Assembly (NCBI RefSeq): GCF_023736155.1
Contig: NZ_JAMLJJ010000003.1
Span: 310,001 to 374,000, forward strand
Direction of reading: 5' to 3'
Origin: Larsenimonas salina
GTDB lineage: Bacteria > Pseudomonadota > Gammaproteobacteria > Pseudomonadales > Halomonadaceae
Length of the DNA stretch: 64,000 nt
The position numbers and the translations under genes were made by a program. Shown in pieces: positions 1-8,755 of the stretch. Each line of letters begins with the position of its first letter. Positions within the stretch are counted from its first letter, which is position 1. The notes below the pieces were generated by a model. That model saw only the letters and a program-made list of their open reading frames with translations. It was not told where the DNA came from and did no database searches.

Positions 1-578
1 TCGTCTTTTTTCTCACAGATGACATGGAGCTTGAACTCGGGAATACGTGAGAAAATGTGGATCAGCTCACGGTGATAGATGACATCACCGGGGGAGCGGG
101 CACTGTGGATGAAGTCGACATCGACTGATGCGTTCGTGTCGAAAAACCAGCGGGTCATCGACATCAACGGCGTCACACCGACACCGCCAGAGAGCAGCAG
201 TACCTTGTCAGCCGGGTAGTCGATTGCGTTGAAGTCACCGACCGGGCCGTGAACATGCAGTCGATCATTGATCGACAGATTGTCGTGCAGCCAGTTGGAT
301 ACATAGCCGCCCGGTACACGCTTGACCGTAATGGAGAAACTATAAGGTACCGAAGGTGAGCTCGAGATGGTATAAGAGCGCATGACCGTCTGACCATGAA
401 TCTCCAGCTCAACCGTGACAAACTGCCCCGGCTTGAAGAAGAACATCAGGGGCTGGTCAGCCATGAAGCAGAAAGTACGCACGTCGTGCGTTTCCTGAAT
501 TACCTTCACACAGCGCACTGCGTGACGGCCGTTGACCCAGGTTTGGGTCGTTACCGGATTAAAAAAGCTGGTAGTCAT
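1..578 (-). CDS. gbcB: Glycine betaine monooxygenase reductase subunit GbcB (3' end outside window)
   Basis: Ferredoxin-NADP reductase type electron donor that would pass electrons from NAD(P)H to the Rieske oxygenase GbcA during removal of the first methyl group of glycine betaine. The 192 visible residues, read on the minus strand from ATG at 578, start MTTSFFNPVTTQTWVNGRH. They show a flavin-binding RSYTISSSP motif near residue 75 and the nucleotide-binding start GGVGVTPLMSM near residue 137. The C-terminal plant-type [2Fe-2S] domain expected in this family would lie beyond base 1 and cannot be checked. The gene is divergent from gbcA across 354 bp, so the two probably share a regulated promoter region. 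The identification rests on the domain order plus the neighbouring gbcA; another Rieske-partner reductase is the only realistic alternative. Confidence 0.88.
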   Translation of the reverse strand, partial: MTTSFFNPVTTQTWVNGRHAVRCVKVIQETHDVRTFCFMADQPLMFFFKPGQFVTVELEIHGQTVMRSYTISSSPSVPYSFSITVKRVPGGYVSNWLHDNLSINDRLHVHGPVGDFNAIDYPADKVLLLSGGVGVTPLMSMTRWFFDTNASVDVDFIHSARSPGDVIYHRELIHIFSRIPEFKLHVICEKKD

Positions 579-932
579 GGTGGTCACTCTCTACAGGCCC
601 TGCAATGCAACGCAGTCAGGACACCCTTGTGCCCCGTTCGTGGACAAATTCTGGCGGCGCACCACCCTATCGACTTGTCCGGCTGCGACATCGGCATAAC
701 TCTCATAACCACCCCGCCCATTTTTTTTCCTATCTCACGTCGCGGGTGTGTCAGAGTATGTCGTCATCGGATAATCCACCCTCAGCCACCTAACGCAAAC
801 TTCATTTGTCACCCTTGGGCAAACGGCCTTCCCTGCGCGAAAAGGTCGCCTGCTGCAGAAGGAGACAAAATAAGAACAACGCCTGCTCACAATCCCCGTG
901 CCGGCGGCGACTTTTCATGAGGATTCCAGACT
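579..932. promoter_or_regulatory. Divergent gbcB/gbcA promoter region
   Basis: This 354 bp gap holds no convincing gene; the open frames across it lack family resemblance. It must contain both divergent promoters and probably operators for the GbdR-type activator encoded at 10507-11637, because gbcA and gbcB are GbdR targets in Pseudomonas. A TGCGACA heptamer near 685 also occurs upstream of the dipeptidase/dgc operon, which is only weak evidence for a shared site. A T-rich run lies near 720-730. Confidence 0.5.
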
Positions 933-2222
933 ATGCAACTGATTAACCACGAGCGGCTCGAAGACCCGCTTGGCGAAACCAAGAAAGCGTGCGCTCAGAT
1001 GCTGAATGAGCGTGACCCTTCGTTCACTTTACCGCAACCCTTTTATAAGGACGAGCGGGTTTTCGCAGTGGATATGCAGGAAATCTTCAGCAAAGAGTGG
1101 CTGTTCGCTGGAATGACCTGTGAGGTTCCCAAAAAGGGGAACTACCTGACGTTGACCGTAGGTGAAAACCCTATCGTTCTCGTCCGCGGCGACAAGGATG
1201 CCATTCACGGCTTCTATAACGTTTGCCGCCACCGCGGGTCAAAACTGTGTCTGCAAGAGCGTGGCAAGGCAGCCAAGCTGGTTTGCCCCTACCACCAGTG
1301 GACCTATGAGCTGGACGGTCGTCTGCTGTTCGCAGGCACCGACATGGGCGAAGATTTCGACATGAATGCCTACGGCCTCAAGCCGATTCATGTCCGCGTT
1401 GCCGGTGGATTCATTTTTGTATGCCTGTCCGAAGGCGAAGCGCCTGCGTTCGACGAGTTTGCCGAAACACTGGATCACTACCTCGAACCCTACGATATGG
1501 AAAATACCAAGATCGCGGTAGAGTCCAACATCGTCGAGGATGCGAACTGGAAGCTGGTCATCGAAAACAACCGTGAGTGCTACCACTGTAATGGTTCTCA
1601 CCCCGAGCTTCTGAACTCGCTGATCGAGTTCGATGACACCGACGACCCCCGTGCAACCGACGACTACAAGGCGCTGGTCGCCAAGAAGCAGTCCGACTGG
1701 TCCGCAGAAAGCGTTCCGTTCGAGCTCAAGCGTATCGGGCGTCGTAATCGTCTGACTCGTACTCCGCTGCTGAACGGCGTCGTTTCGATGACCATGGATG
1801 GCAAGCCGGGCTCCAAGAAGCTGATGGGCCGCCTGCAAAGTCCCGATATGGGCTCCTTGCGTATCCTGCACCTGCCAAACTCCTGGAACCACTTCATGGG
1901 CGACCATGCGATCGTGTTCCGCGTCCTGCCGCTGAGCGCGCAGAAAACGCTGGTCACGACCAAATGGCTCGTGCACAAGGACGCTGTCGAAGGTGAAGAT
2001 TACAACCCTGACGAGCTTCGCCGTGTATGGGACGCCACCAACGATCAGGACCGTAAACTGGCTGAAGAAAACCAGCGCGGTATCAACTCCCAGGCCTACC
2101 AGCCGGGCCCCTACTCAAAAACTTATGAGTTCGGCGTAATCGACTTCCTCGCGTGGTACAGCGGCCAGATGATCGACAACATCGAAGGCGATGTGCCCGA
2201 ACTCAAATTGGCCAAGGGCTAA
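933..2222 (+). CDS. gbcA: Glycine betaine monooxygenase, Rieske oxygenase subunit GbcA
   Basis: Rieske non-haem iron oxygenase of 429 residues that demethylates glycine betaine to dimethylglycine and formaldehyde, working with GbcB. The Rieske [2Fe-2S] ligands are visible as C98, H100, C118 and H121 (C-x-H-x17-C-x2-H). The mononuclear iron site is the NNRECYHCNGSHPE segment at 212-225, giving H218 and H223. An acidic third ligand is expected in the C-terminal half and I place it only tentatively near the NDQDRKLAEENQ stretch. Full length for the family. ATG at 933 follows a GAGG-type ribosome site. The gene is monocistronic, divergent from gbcB, and closed by a strong bidirectional hairpin at 2247-2280. 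It faces the convergent dgc/etf operon, which handles its product. Confidence 0.93.
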   Translation: MQLINHERLEDPLGETKKACAQMLNERDPSFTLPQPFYKDERVFAVDMQEIFSKEWLFAGMTCEVPKKGNYLTLTVGENPIVLVRGDKDAIHGFYNVCRHRGSKLCLQERGKAAKLVCPYHQWTYELDGRLLFAGTDMGEDFDMNAYGLKPIHVRVAGGFIFVCLSEGEAPAFDEFAETLDHYLEPYDMENTKIAVESNIVEDANWKLVIENNRECYHCNGSHPELLNSLIEFDDTDDPRATDDYKALVAKKQSDWSAESVPFELKRIGRRNRLTRTPLLNGVVSMTMDGKPGSKKLMGRLQSPDMGSLRILHLPNSWNHFMGDHAIVFRVLPLSAQKTLVTTKWLVHKDAVEGEDYNPDELRRVWDATNDQDRKLAEENQRGINSQAYQPGPYSKTYEFGVIDFLAWYSGQMIDNIEGDVPELKLAKG

Positions 2223-2246
2223 CGCACAAAGCCAAGTAGGCCACCA

Positions 2247-2280
2247 TAAAAAAGGCTCGTCCACGGACGAGCCTTTTTGT
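2247..2280. terminator. Bidirectional rho-independent terminator between gbcA and the dgc/etf operon
   Basis: A hairpin with arms AAAAAGGCTCGT and ACGAGCCTTTTT around a short CCACGG loop. A-tract and T-tract flanks let it serve gbcA from the left and the convergent minus-strand operon from the right. Confidence 0.9.
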
Positions 2281-2341
2281 TTCAAGCCCCTTTGACAGTA
2301 CATCCAACGCCAAGGGGGCCTGATTTCGACAATGTGGCCTC

Positions 2342-2587
2342 TCAGGTCTCGATGACCGGGCCCCACCAGCGCTGGATAGCATCAAGCACGACGGGATGAA
2401 TGGCATCGGCACAGGCAAGCCACTGCTCGAACAGCGGCTTGAGCCCATCGGCCTGCCCTGCCTTCCAGGCCTGGAGTGCCTCCTGAGCCATGACATCCAC
2501 CGACGCCTGAGGGTCCTGGATGGGCACGTTATGCACCTGGAGTGCCACCTTGAAGTCAACTTCGTCTATCAGATCGACCAGCATCAT
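2342..2587 (-). CDS. Small hypothetical protein, last gene of the dgc/etf operon
   Basis: An 81-residue protein starting MMLVDLIDEVDFKVALQVHN, with no signal peptide or membrane segment. It is acidic and tryptophan-bearing, with EALQAWKAG, FEQWLACADAIHP and QRWWGPV stretches suggesting a small helical fold. The start lies 13 bp past the etfB stop, and a G-rich ribosome site precedes the tandem ATG codons at 2587 and 2584. The position suggests co-transcription with etfB and a role in dimethylglycine demethylation or ETF maturation, but that is context only. I do not recognise a characterised family. A small partner or assembly factor for the ETF/DgcB complex would fit. Confidence 0.72.
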   Translation of the reverse strand: MMLVDLIDEVDFKVALQVHNVPIQDPQASVDVMAQEALQAWKAGQADGLKPLFEQWLACADAIHPVVLDAIQRWWGPVIET

Positions 2588-2600
2588 CGCTATATCCCCC

Positions 2601-3413
2601 TCACAGTTTCAGCACGTTCTCTTCCTGAAGAAGCTTGAATATCGCTTCAGCCCCCTCTTGAGCGCTGACATCAGAGAGCACCTGACCGCCGCCGCCGCCG
2701 GACTTGGCTGCGGCTGCCTTGAAACGATCCCTGGCAGAGGACGACTTGACGATCTTGAGACGCTTGGGCCGTACCCGAGCTTTCTTGATCTCAAAGCTGG
2801 CCAGCGTTTCATCAATATGGCTCGCTTCGCTGATCGTTTCAATCGTGCCGCGTCGGGCCGGTCCAAACGCGCTTTGACGCGCACGCTCGGCACTTTCATC
2901 GACGGTTGCGATGGCGGGCAGCCGCACTTTCAATCGCCGACGCTGACCACGCGGGAGCGCTTGAAGAATCGTTGCCTGGCCGTTTTCGACCGACTCGATG
3001 CTGACAAGCCCTGACACCAGAGACCACCCAAGCGACTCCGCAAGCAGAAAGGGGAGAAGACCGGAGCCTTCACCCTGTTCGGCTTGAGTACCCGCCAGAA
3101 CAAGCGATGGGTTCGAGGATTTCAGCGTCTTGGTAAGCACCTCGGTGATGTCGGCATGTTCAGACTGTTCGATCAGCGAAATGCGATCGATGCCCATGCC
3201 AAGATACCCCCGAAGCGCCTCCTTGCATTCCTCGGTTGGCTGGCCTGCGTGCAGCAAACTGACCGAGCCCCCCTGAAGGTTCATGGCAAGCTCGACCGCA
3301 CGGGAATCCTGATCGGCACGACCCGGTCGGCCGGTGATCGGATGACGACCGGTCGAGACCAGCACGGAAATAGAGAGCGAGGCACTTTTTTTATCGGATT
3401 CACGCGGCTTCAT
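2601..3413 (-). CDS. etfB: Electron transfer flavoprotein beta subunit (dimethylglycine pathway)
   Basis: A 270-residue EtfB homologue that forms a heterodimer with the EtfA encoded just upstream and carries electrons from dimethylglycine demethylase toward the respiratory chain. The family signature region is visible as AGTQAEQGEGSGLLPFLLAE near residue 107. The LPAIATVDES segment near 165 matches the usual end of the nucleotide-binding domain. The sequence is more divergent than housekeeping EtfB and fits the dedicated ETF next to dgcAB in pseudomonads. ATG at 3413 overlaps the etfA end by 14 bp and has a GGAG ribosome site inside etfA, suggesting translational coupling. It is followed after 13 bp by the small ORF. 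Confidence 0.9.
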   Translation of the reverse strand: MKPRESDKKSASLSISVLVSTGRHPITGRPGRADQDSRAVELAMNLQGGSVSLLHAGQPTEECKEALRGYLGMGIDRISLIEQSEHADITEVLTKTLKSSNPSLVLAGTQAEQGEGSGLLPFLLAESLGWSLVSGLVSIESVENGQATILQALPRGQRRRLKVRLPAIATVDESAERARQSAFGPARRGTIETISEASHIDETLASFEIKKARVRPKRLKIVKSSSARDRFKAAAAKSGGGGGQVLSDVSAQEGAEAIFKLLQEENVLKL

Positions 3414-4671
3414 GGTGCGACTCCTCGGACCGTTTCTGCTCTATAAGCTCAACCAGGGCTTCCAGCACGCCTTCGGCATCGCCAATGATGGCAAGATCGG
3501 CACGCTTGACCATGTCACAGCCGCCATCGTTGTTGATCGCAACCACCTTGTTGCAGCGCTCGATCCCCTGAAGGTGCTGAATGGCACCGGAGATGCCCAC
3601 TGCAATGTAGACCCGGGCACTAACCCACGTTCCCGTGGCACCAACCTGGCGTTCACGAGGCATGAATCCGTTATCCACCGCCACACGCGAGGCGCCTTCG
3701 GCAGCCCTGAGCTGGAGTGCTGCGTTGTGGAAGCGGTCCCAGTTCTTGACGCCATTCCCGCCGGAGAGGATGAATTCGGCCTCACCGAGTGCAACGCTTG
3801 CCGGGTCGACTTCCACCTGACCGAGGTTATCGATGCGAATCATCGTCTCGGGCGCCGTGGAACTCAGTTCAACCGGTTTCACTTCATACCGGTTTTCAGA
3901 GACCGGCTCTGCGCACTCTTCCAGCGCCAGAATGCAGCGGGGAAGTGATCGCACGATGTCAGAACGCTCACGTGCGCCACGGCACTCACAACGCCACTCG
4001 CCATCTTCAGACAAAAGTTGCCAGACGTGTGTCGCCGGACGCTCCTTGAGCCGTACGGACAGACGACGACCCAACTCGGCACCGCCGAGCTGGGAGTCCG
4101 GGAAGAGCCAACGCTCGGGCGTGAGCTCGCGCTCGATGTCCTCGAGGCGGTTCAAGCGGCGCTCCGGGCTGTAGCCTTCCAGCCGCTCGTCCTCCAGAAA
4201 GACCAACCGATCGATACCGGCATGCTCGAAGCGTGTTTCACGGTAGCTGCCAAACACCACGGCCAATACCGCGCCCTGGCGCTGCGGGTCGGCATCCGCC
4301 AATTGACGTGCCATACCGAGCACGTCCTTGTCGTGACTGGTCAGCTCGCCACCGGCCATGTCCGGAACGACCGCAACGATGAACGCCGGGTCATCGATCG
4401 TGATCAAGGGCTTTTGCGGCTCGGCCTTGGCCTGCTTACCGCCAGAGCCATAGGCCTGACCGGCCAGCAGACCGCTTCGGTCGATGCGCTTCAAGCCATT
4501 GGGACCCATACGCCCAACGCGGTGCGGGTCGCGCCGCAGGAGGCCGTTGGGGCCCATCCACTGAGACGGCGAGCTGGACGCATCCAGCTCGGCCATGACC
4601 TGCGCGTGCTCCGGGTGGAGCCGGTTACGTGCGATCCATTCCAGACGGGGGTTTTTTCGAGTCAGACTCAT
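3400..4671 (-). CDS. etfA: Electron transfer flavoprotein alpha subunit with N-terminal extension
   Basis: EtfA homologue of 423 residues, longer than the usual roughly 310. The C-terminal FAD-binding domain is clear: ILSGGNGVKNWDRFHNA, RERQVGATGTW and YIAVGISGAIQHL, then a typical INNDGGCDM end segment. The extra length is an N-terminal extension of about 88 residues holding two MGPNGL motifs (39-44 and 55-60), each followed by basic residues, and a Gly/Lys-rich linker before the ETF fold starts near LITIDDPAFIVAVVP. The start overlaps the dgcB stop by 4 bp (ATGA), so the genes are coupled. It pairs with EtfB to accept electrons from DgcA/DgcB. The extension resembles what I remember of the dgc-linked pseudomonad EtfA, but that could not be verified here. 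Confidence 0.9.
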   Translation of the reverse strand: MSLTRKNPRLEWIARNRLHPEHAQVMAELDASSSPSQWMGPNGLLRRDPHRVGRMGPNGLKRIDRSGLLAGQAYGSGGKQAKAEPQKPLITIDDPAFIVAVVPDMAGGELTSHDKDVLGMARQLADADPQRQGAVLAVVFGSYRETRFEHAGIDRLVFLEDERLEGYSPERRLNRLEDIERELTPERWLFPDSQLGGAELGRRLSVRLKERPATHVWQLLSEDGEWRCECRGARERSDIVRSLPRCILALEECAEPVSENRYEVKPVELSSTAPETMIRIDNLGQVEVDPASVALGEAEFILSGGNGVKNWDRFHNAALQLRAAEGASRVAVDNGFMPRERQVGATGTWVSARVYIAVGISGAIQHLQGIERCNKVVAINNDGGCDMVKRADLAIIGDAEGVLEALVELIEQKRSEESHHEAA

Positions 4672-6623
4672 GCGACCACCTCCACGGGTTCCTTGTTATC
4701 GGCGTGGGAGCGCGGTGCCGGCGTATCCGACAACGCATCGGCGACCAACTCAGCGATGTCCTTGACGTCAGGACGCGGCTCGACCACCCCTTCAAGCATG
4801 GCCGTGCACTGTGGGCAGCCTACGGCAACGATTTCCGCGCCAGTTTCTCGGATGTCTTCCATCCGCATGTCAGGAATACGCTGCTTGCCGGGTACGTCCA
4901 CGACCGGTGCACCACCGCCCCCACCGCAGCAACGAGAGCGATAGCCAGACCGCGCCATTTCATTGACTTCAAGGCCAAGCGCCTTGAGAACGGAGCGCGG
5001 CGCGTCATACTCACCGTTGTAGCGACCGAGGTAGCAGGGGTCGTGATAGGTCACTGTGCCAACATCAGCCTTGTTCAACGATACGCGACCGGAATCGATC
5101 AAGAGGTTCAAGTAGCCGCTGTGATGATAGACCTCGTAGTGTCCGCCAAAGTCGCCGTACTCGTTTTTGAGCACATGGAAGCTGTGTGGATCACAGGTCA
5201 CGATGCAGTCGAACGAATGCTTGGCAAGCGTTGCGATATTGCGCTTGGCAAGCGACTGGAACGTGGCTTCATCACCAAGACGGCGCGCCAGATCACCGCT
5301 GTCACGCTCATCGTTACCAAGAACGGCGAAATCGACGTTGCCTGCCCGCAGCACCTTGATCAACGCGCGAAGCGTACGCTGGTTGCGCATGTCGAACACG
5401 CCATCGCCGAGCCACAAAAGCACTTCGGCGTGATCACGATCCTTGAGCATCGGAAGCTCAAGATCGGTTGCCCAGTTCATGCGTGAGTTGGGCGAGAACC
5501 CGCCAGGGTTGTCGGTCGCGATCAGGTTGTTCAGTACGTCTGCGCCCTTGCCCGGTGTTTCACCGTGCTCGAGCGTCAAATGACGACGAATATCGACCAC
5601 CGCATCCACGTGCTCGATCATCATCGGGCACTCTTCGACACAGGCACGGCAGGTGGTGCAGGACCACAGCGTATCGGCATCAACCAGCGCCTTGCCTTCA
5701 CGGGCCACCAGGACGCCCCCCGGACCGACTTCGTGCGTTCCGGTCTGACCGGGGTAGTTGGAGCCGGCGTAGTTGGCGTCCGTTCCGGTGGTCATGCTCG
5801 CCACCATGTCCTGGATCAGCTTCTTGGGGTTAAGAGGCTGACCGGCTGCAAACGCCGGGCATACCGCCTCACAGCGCCCACACTGCACGCAGGCATCGAA
5901 GCCCAGCCGCTGATTCCAGGTAAATTCTTCCGGCTTGATCACGCCCAGAGGCGAGGACTCGTCATCGAGGTTGAGCGGTTTGAGCCCGGTCGAGCGGCCG
6001 CCACCGAAACGCTCCTGACGGCGGTGAAACCCGAGATGAAGCGCACCGGCAAAGGCGTGCTTCATGGGGCCGCCCCAGGTCATGCCGAAGACGAGCTCAG
6101 ACACACCCCAGGCAACCAGTACGACCAATACCAGCGCAAACACCCAACTTCCGGCATTTTCAGGCATCAAGCCGACCGCAGGCAGGGTGGTCAGGAACAT
6201 GCCGACCGAAAACGCGATCAAGCTTTTCGGCAGGCGCTGAAACGGCCCCTTGGACAAGCGCGCCGGCGGATTGATGCGGCGGCGATAGACCAGCACGCTA
6301 CCCACGAACATGATCGCCGTGAACAGCAGCAGCAGCCAGCCAAGAATGCCACTGGCCAGATCAAAGCCATGCACGATGATGGCAAGCACCATGGACGCCA
6401 CAAAACCACCGGCGGTGGCTACGTGCGTGTGGGCAATATATTTATCACGTTCGACGACGTGGTGAAGATCGACCAGGTAACGCTTGGGGATCGAGGTCAG
6501 CCCTTTCATGATATTGACGGGGGATGGTCGACCACGGCGCCACATGGCGATGCGTCGAAACGCACCGACTACGGCCAACACGAGGGCCGCAGCCAAAAGC
6601 AGCGGCATCAGGATATCCAGCAT
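4668..6623 (-). CDS. dgcB: Dimethylglycine demethylase subunit DgcB, membrane iron-sulfur protein
   Basis: A 651-residue membrane-anchored iron-sulfur protein that should link the flavoprotein DgcA to the electron carriers. N-terminal hydrophobic segments lie near 5-22, 70-86, 92-113, 135-152 and 160-180. Two ferredoxin-type [4Fe-4S] motifs follow: C245, C248, C251, C255 and C322, C325, C328, C332. The C-terminal half has CCG-type heterodisulfide-reductase-like segments, including DPCYLGRYN near 535 and RCCGGGGGAP near 570. The layout matches DgcB of Pseudomonas. ATG at 6623 has a GGGAGG site. The gene is 48 bp from dgcA and overlaps etfA by 4 bp, so membrane protein and ETF are made together. 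Confidence 0.91.
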   Translation of the reverse strand: MLDILMPLLLAAALVLAVVGAFRRIAMWRRGRPSPVNIMKGLTSIPKRYLVDLHHVVERDKYIAHTHVATAGGFVASMVLAIIVHGFDLASGILGWLLLLFTAIMFVGSVLVYRRRINPPARLSKGPFQRLPKSLIAFSVGMFLTTLPAVGLMPENAGSWVFALVLVVLVAWGVSELVFGMTWGGPMKHAFAGALHLGFHRRQERFGGGRSTGLKPLNLDDESSPLGVIKPEEFTWNQRLGFDACVQCGRCEAVCPAFAAGQPLNPKKLIQDMVASMTTGTDANYAGSNYPGQTGTHEVGPGGVLVAREGKALVDADTLWSCTTCRACVEECPMMIEHVDAVVDIRRHLTLEHGETPGKGADVLNNLIATDNPGGFSPNSRMNWATDLELPMLKDRDHAEVLLWLGDGVFDMRNQRTLRALIKVLRAGNVDFAVLGNDERDSGDLARRLGDEATFQSLAKRNIATLAKHSFDCIVTCDPHSFHVLKNEYGDFGGHYEVYHHSGYLNLLIDSGRVSLNKADVGTVTYHDPCYLGRYNGEYDAPRSVLKALGLEVNEMARSGYRSRCCGGGGGAPVVDVPGKQRIPDMRMEDIRETGAEIVAVGCPQCTAMLEGVVEPRPDVKDIAELVADALSDTPAPRSHADNKEPVEVVA

Positions 6624-6671
6624 TGGAAAAGCCTCCCGGACAGCCCGCGCGGCGCACCGCGCGGGCAGATC

Positions 6672-8744
6672 TTAGAAATCCTTGCAGAGACGCAAGGCGT
6701 CATAGATGGCGGCGTGCGTGTTGCGTGGCGCAGTGCAATCGCCAATCCGGAACAGCAAGAAGCCCTCACCTGACTCGCTCAGGCTCGGTTGCGGCTCAAT
6801 CGCGTACAACGCTTCCAGGTCGATCTGACCCTTGTTGCGCGACTGTGATTTGAGGGCGTAGTACAGCTCTTCGTTGGGTTTGACCCCGTTTTCGACGACG
6901 ATCTGATCGACCACGCGCTCTTCCATCTCGCCGGTGTACTCGTTTTCAAGTACGGCCACGAGCGCGGGACCTTCACGGTAGACCTTATGCAGTGCGAGGT
7001 CAGACGTCATGATGACTTCTTTCTCGTAAAGCGTACGGTAGTAGGTCGGGAAGGTAGTGCCGCCTACGGCAGCGCCCGGCTTGATGTCGTCGGTCACGAT
7101 CTCGACCTTGGAGCCCTTGTCAGCCATGTAATCGGCTACAGACACGCCCGAGAATTCACAGATCGTATCGAAGACCAGTACGTTCTTGCTGGGCTCGACC
7201 TTGCCGTCGAGGATGTCCCAGCTGCTGACGACCAGGCTCTTTTCGGGATCGGGATCAAAGCCCCAGTCCGGCACCTGCGTTACGTGCGGCGTGCCGCCGG
7301 TGGCGAGCATGACGATGTCCGGACGCAGGTCCTTAATGGTTGCTTCATCAGCCGGTGTGTTCAGGCGAACATCTACGCCCAGACGATCAAGCTCAAGCTG
7401 GTACCAGCGCGTGATACCGGCCATCTGATCGCGACCCGGCGCACGAGAGGCCGTTGTGATCTGTCCACCGATCTGGTCCTTGGCTTCAAAAAGCGTCACA
7501 TCGTGGCCGCGCTCGGCGCTGACACGTGCAGCTTCCATACCACCAGGGCCACCACCGACAACCACGACCTTGCGGAGCGGGCCCTTGGTCTTTTCGATGA
7601 TGTGCGGCAGCCCCATGTACTCACGAGACGTCGCGCCGTTCTGGATACAAAGAACGTCAAGACCCTGGTACTGACGGTCGATGCAGTAGTTCGCACCAAC
7701 GCACTGACGGATCTGGTCGGTCTGACCCATTTTGATCTTGGTGATCAAATGCGGGTCGGCGATGTGGGCACGGGTCATGCCGACGAGGTCGACGTGGCCG
7801 GCTTCCAGAATACGGCTGGCCTGGTTCGGGTCCTTGATGTTCTGCGCATGGATTACAGGCACATTGACGACAGTCTTGATGCCCGCAGCCAGGTGCAGGA
7901 ACGGCTCCGGCGGATAGCTCATGTTCGGAATGACGTTGGCAAGCGTGTTGTGCGTGTCACACCCGGAGCCCACGACACCGAAGAAATCGACCTTGCCGGT
8001 CGCGTCGTAATAGGCCGCGATCCGCTTCATTTCTTCGTGATCAAGACCGTCCGGATGGAACTCGTCACCAGTGATACGCATGCCAACCACGAAGTCGTCG
8101 CCGACTTCTTCGCGAACGGCTTTTAGAACTTCCATACCAAATCGCATGCGGTTTTCAAAGCTGCCGCCCCATTGGTCGGTTCGCTTGTTGACGCGCGGGC
8201 TCCAGAACTGGTCGACCAGATGCTGGTGAACCGCAGAAAGCTCGACCCCATCAAGGCCGCCTTCTTTTGCACGGCGCGCCGCCTGGGCGAAATCACCGAT
8301 GATGCGCCAGATCTCTTCTTCCTCGATCGTCTTACAGGTCGAACGGTGGACCGGCTCACGGATGCCGGACGGCGACAGCAGTGTTGACCAGTTGAAACCA
8401 TCCCAACGTGAGCGACGGCCCATGTGAGTGATCTGGATCATGATCTTGCCGCCATGCTTGTGCACGGCATCGGCCAGATTCTGGAAGTGCGGGATGATGC
8501 GGTCGGTCGACAGGTTGACCGAGCTCCACCAGGCCTGCGGGCTGTCGATCGATACGACCGAGGAACCCCCGCAAATGCAAAGGCCACAGCCGCCCTTCGC
8601 CTTCTCTTCGTAATATTTGACGTAGCGGTCGGTGGTCATGCCCCCGTCGGTTGCATAGACCTCAGCGTGCGCTGTGCTGACCACTCGGTTACGAATGGTC
8701 TGGCTGCCGATCTGAATCGGCTCGAACATTGCTTCAAAAGCCAT
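6672..8744 (-). CDS. dgcA: Dimethylglycine demethylase subunit DgcA
   Basis: A 690-residue flavoprotein of the trimethylamine dehydrogenase / 2,4-dienoyl-CoA reductase family that oxidatively demethylates dimethylglycine to sarcosine. An old-yellow-enzyme type FMN barrel spans about 1-340. The iron-sulfur segment has C348, C354 and C366, but the position expected for another Cys is A351. A Rossmann domain then begins with VVVGGGPGGMEAA (394-406). Length is normal for the family. ATG at 8744 has an AGGAGAG ribosome site 11 bp after the preceding gene. With DgcB and EtfAB it forms the second step of betaine breakdown. The Ala at 351 may be typical of the demethylase subgroup rather than a defect. 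Related betaine or proline-betaine demethylases are the main alternative. Confidence 0.91.
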   Translation of the reverse strand: MAFEAMFEPIQIGSQTIRNRVVSTAHAEVYATDGGMTTDRYVKYYEEKAKGGCGLCICGGSSVVSIDSPQAWWSSVNLSTDRIIPHFQNLADAVHKHGGKIMIQITHMGRRSRWDGFNWSTLLSPSGIREPVHRSTCKTIEEEEIWRIIGDFAQAARRAKEGGLDGVELSAVHQHLVDQFWSPRVNKRTDQWGGSFENRMRFGMEVLKAVREEVGDDFVVGMRITGDEFHPDGLDHEEMKRIAAYYDATGKVDFFGVVGSGCDTHNTLANVIPNMSYPPEPFLHLAAGIKTVVNVPVIHAQNIKDPNQASRILEAGHVDLVGMTRAHIADPHLITKIKMGQTDQIRQCVGANYCIDRQYQGLDVLCIQNGATSREYMGLPHIIEKTKGPLRKVVVVGGGPGGMEAARVSAERGHDVTLFEAKDQIGGQITTASRAPGRDQMAGITRWYQLELDRLGVDVRLNTPADEATIKDLRPDIVMLATGGTPHVTQVPDWGFDPDPEKSLVVSSWDILDGKVEPSKNVLVFDTICEFSGVSVADYMADKGSKVEIVTDDIKPGAAVGGTTFPTYYRTLYEKEVIMTSDLALHKVYREGPALVAVLENEYTGEMEERVVDQIVVENGVKPNEELYYALKSQSRNKGQIDLEALYAIEPQPSLSESGEGFLLFRIGDCTAPRNTHAAIYDALRLCKDF

Positions 8745-8755
8745 ACCATCTCTCC

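Noticed and set aside
396-920. Open frame of 174 codons across the gbcB/gbcA divergent gap
   Set aside because: Runs antisense through gbcB and across the promoter region, has no family resemblance and an odd Cys/His/Pro-rich composition; it is a shadow of the gbcB region.
4018-4944. Plus-strand open frame of 308 codons opposite etfA/dgcB
   Set aside because: Antisense of two well-supported genes, with the low-information composition typical of shadow frames in high-GC DNA.
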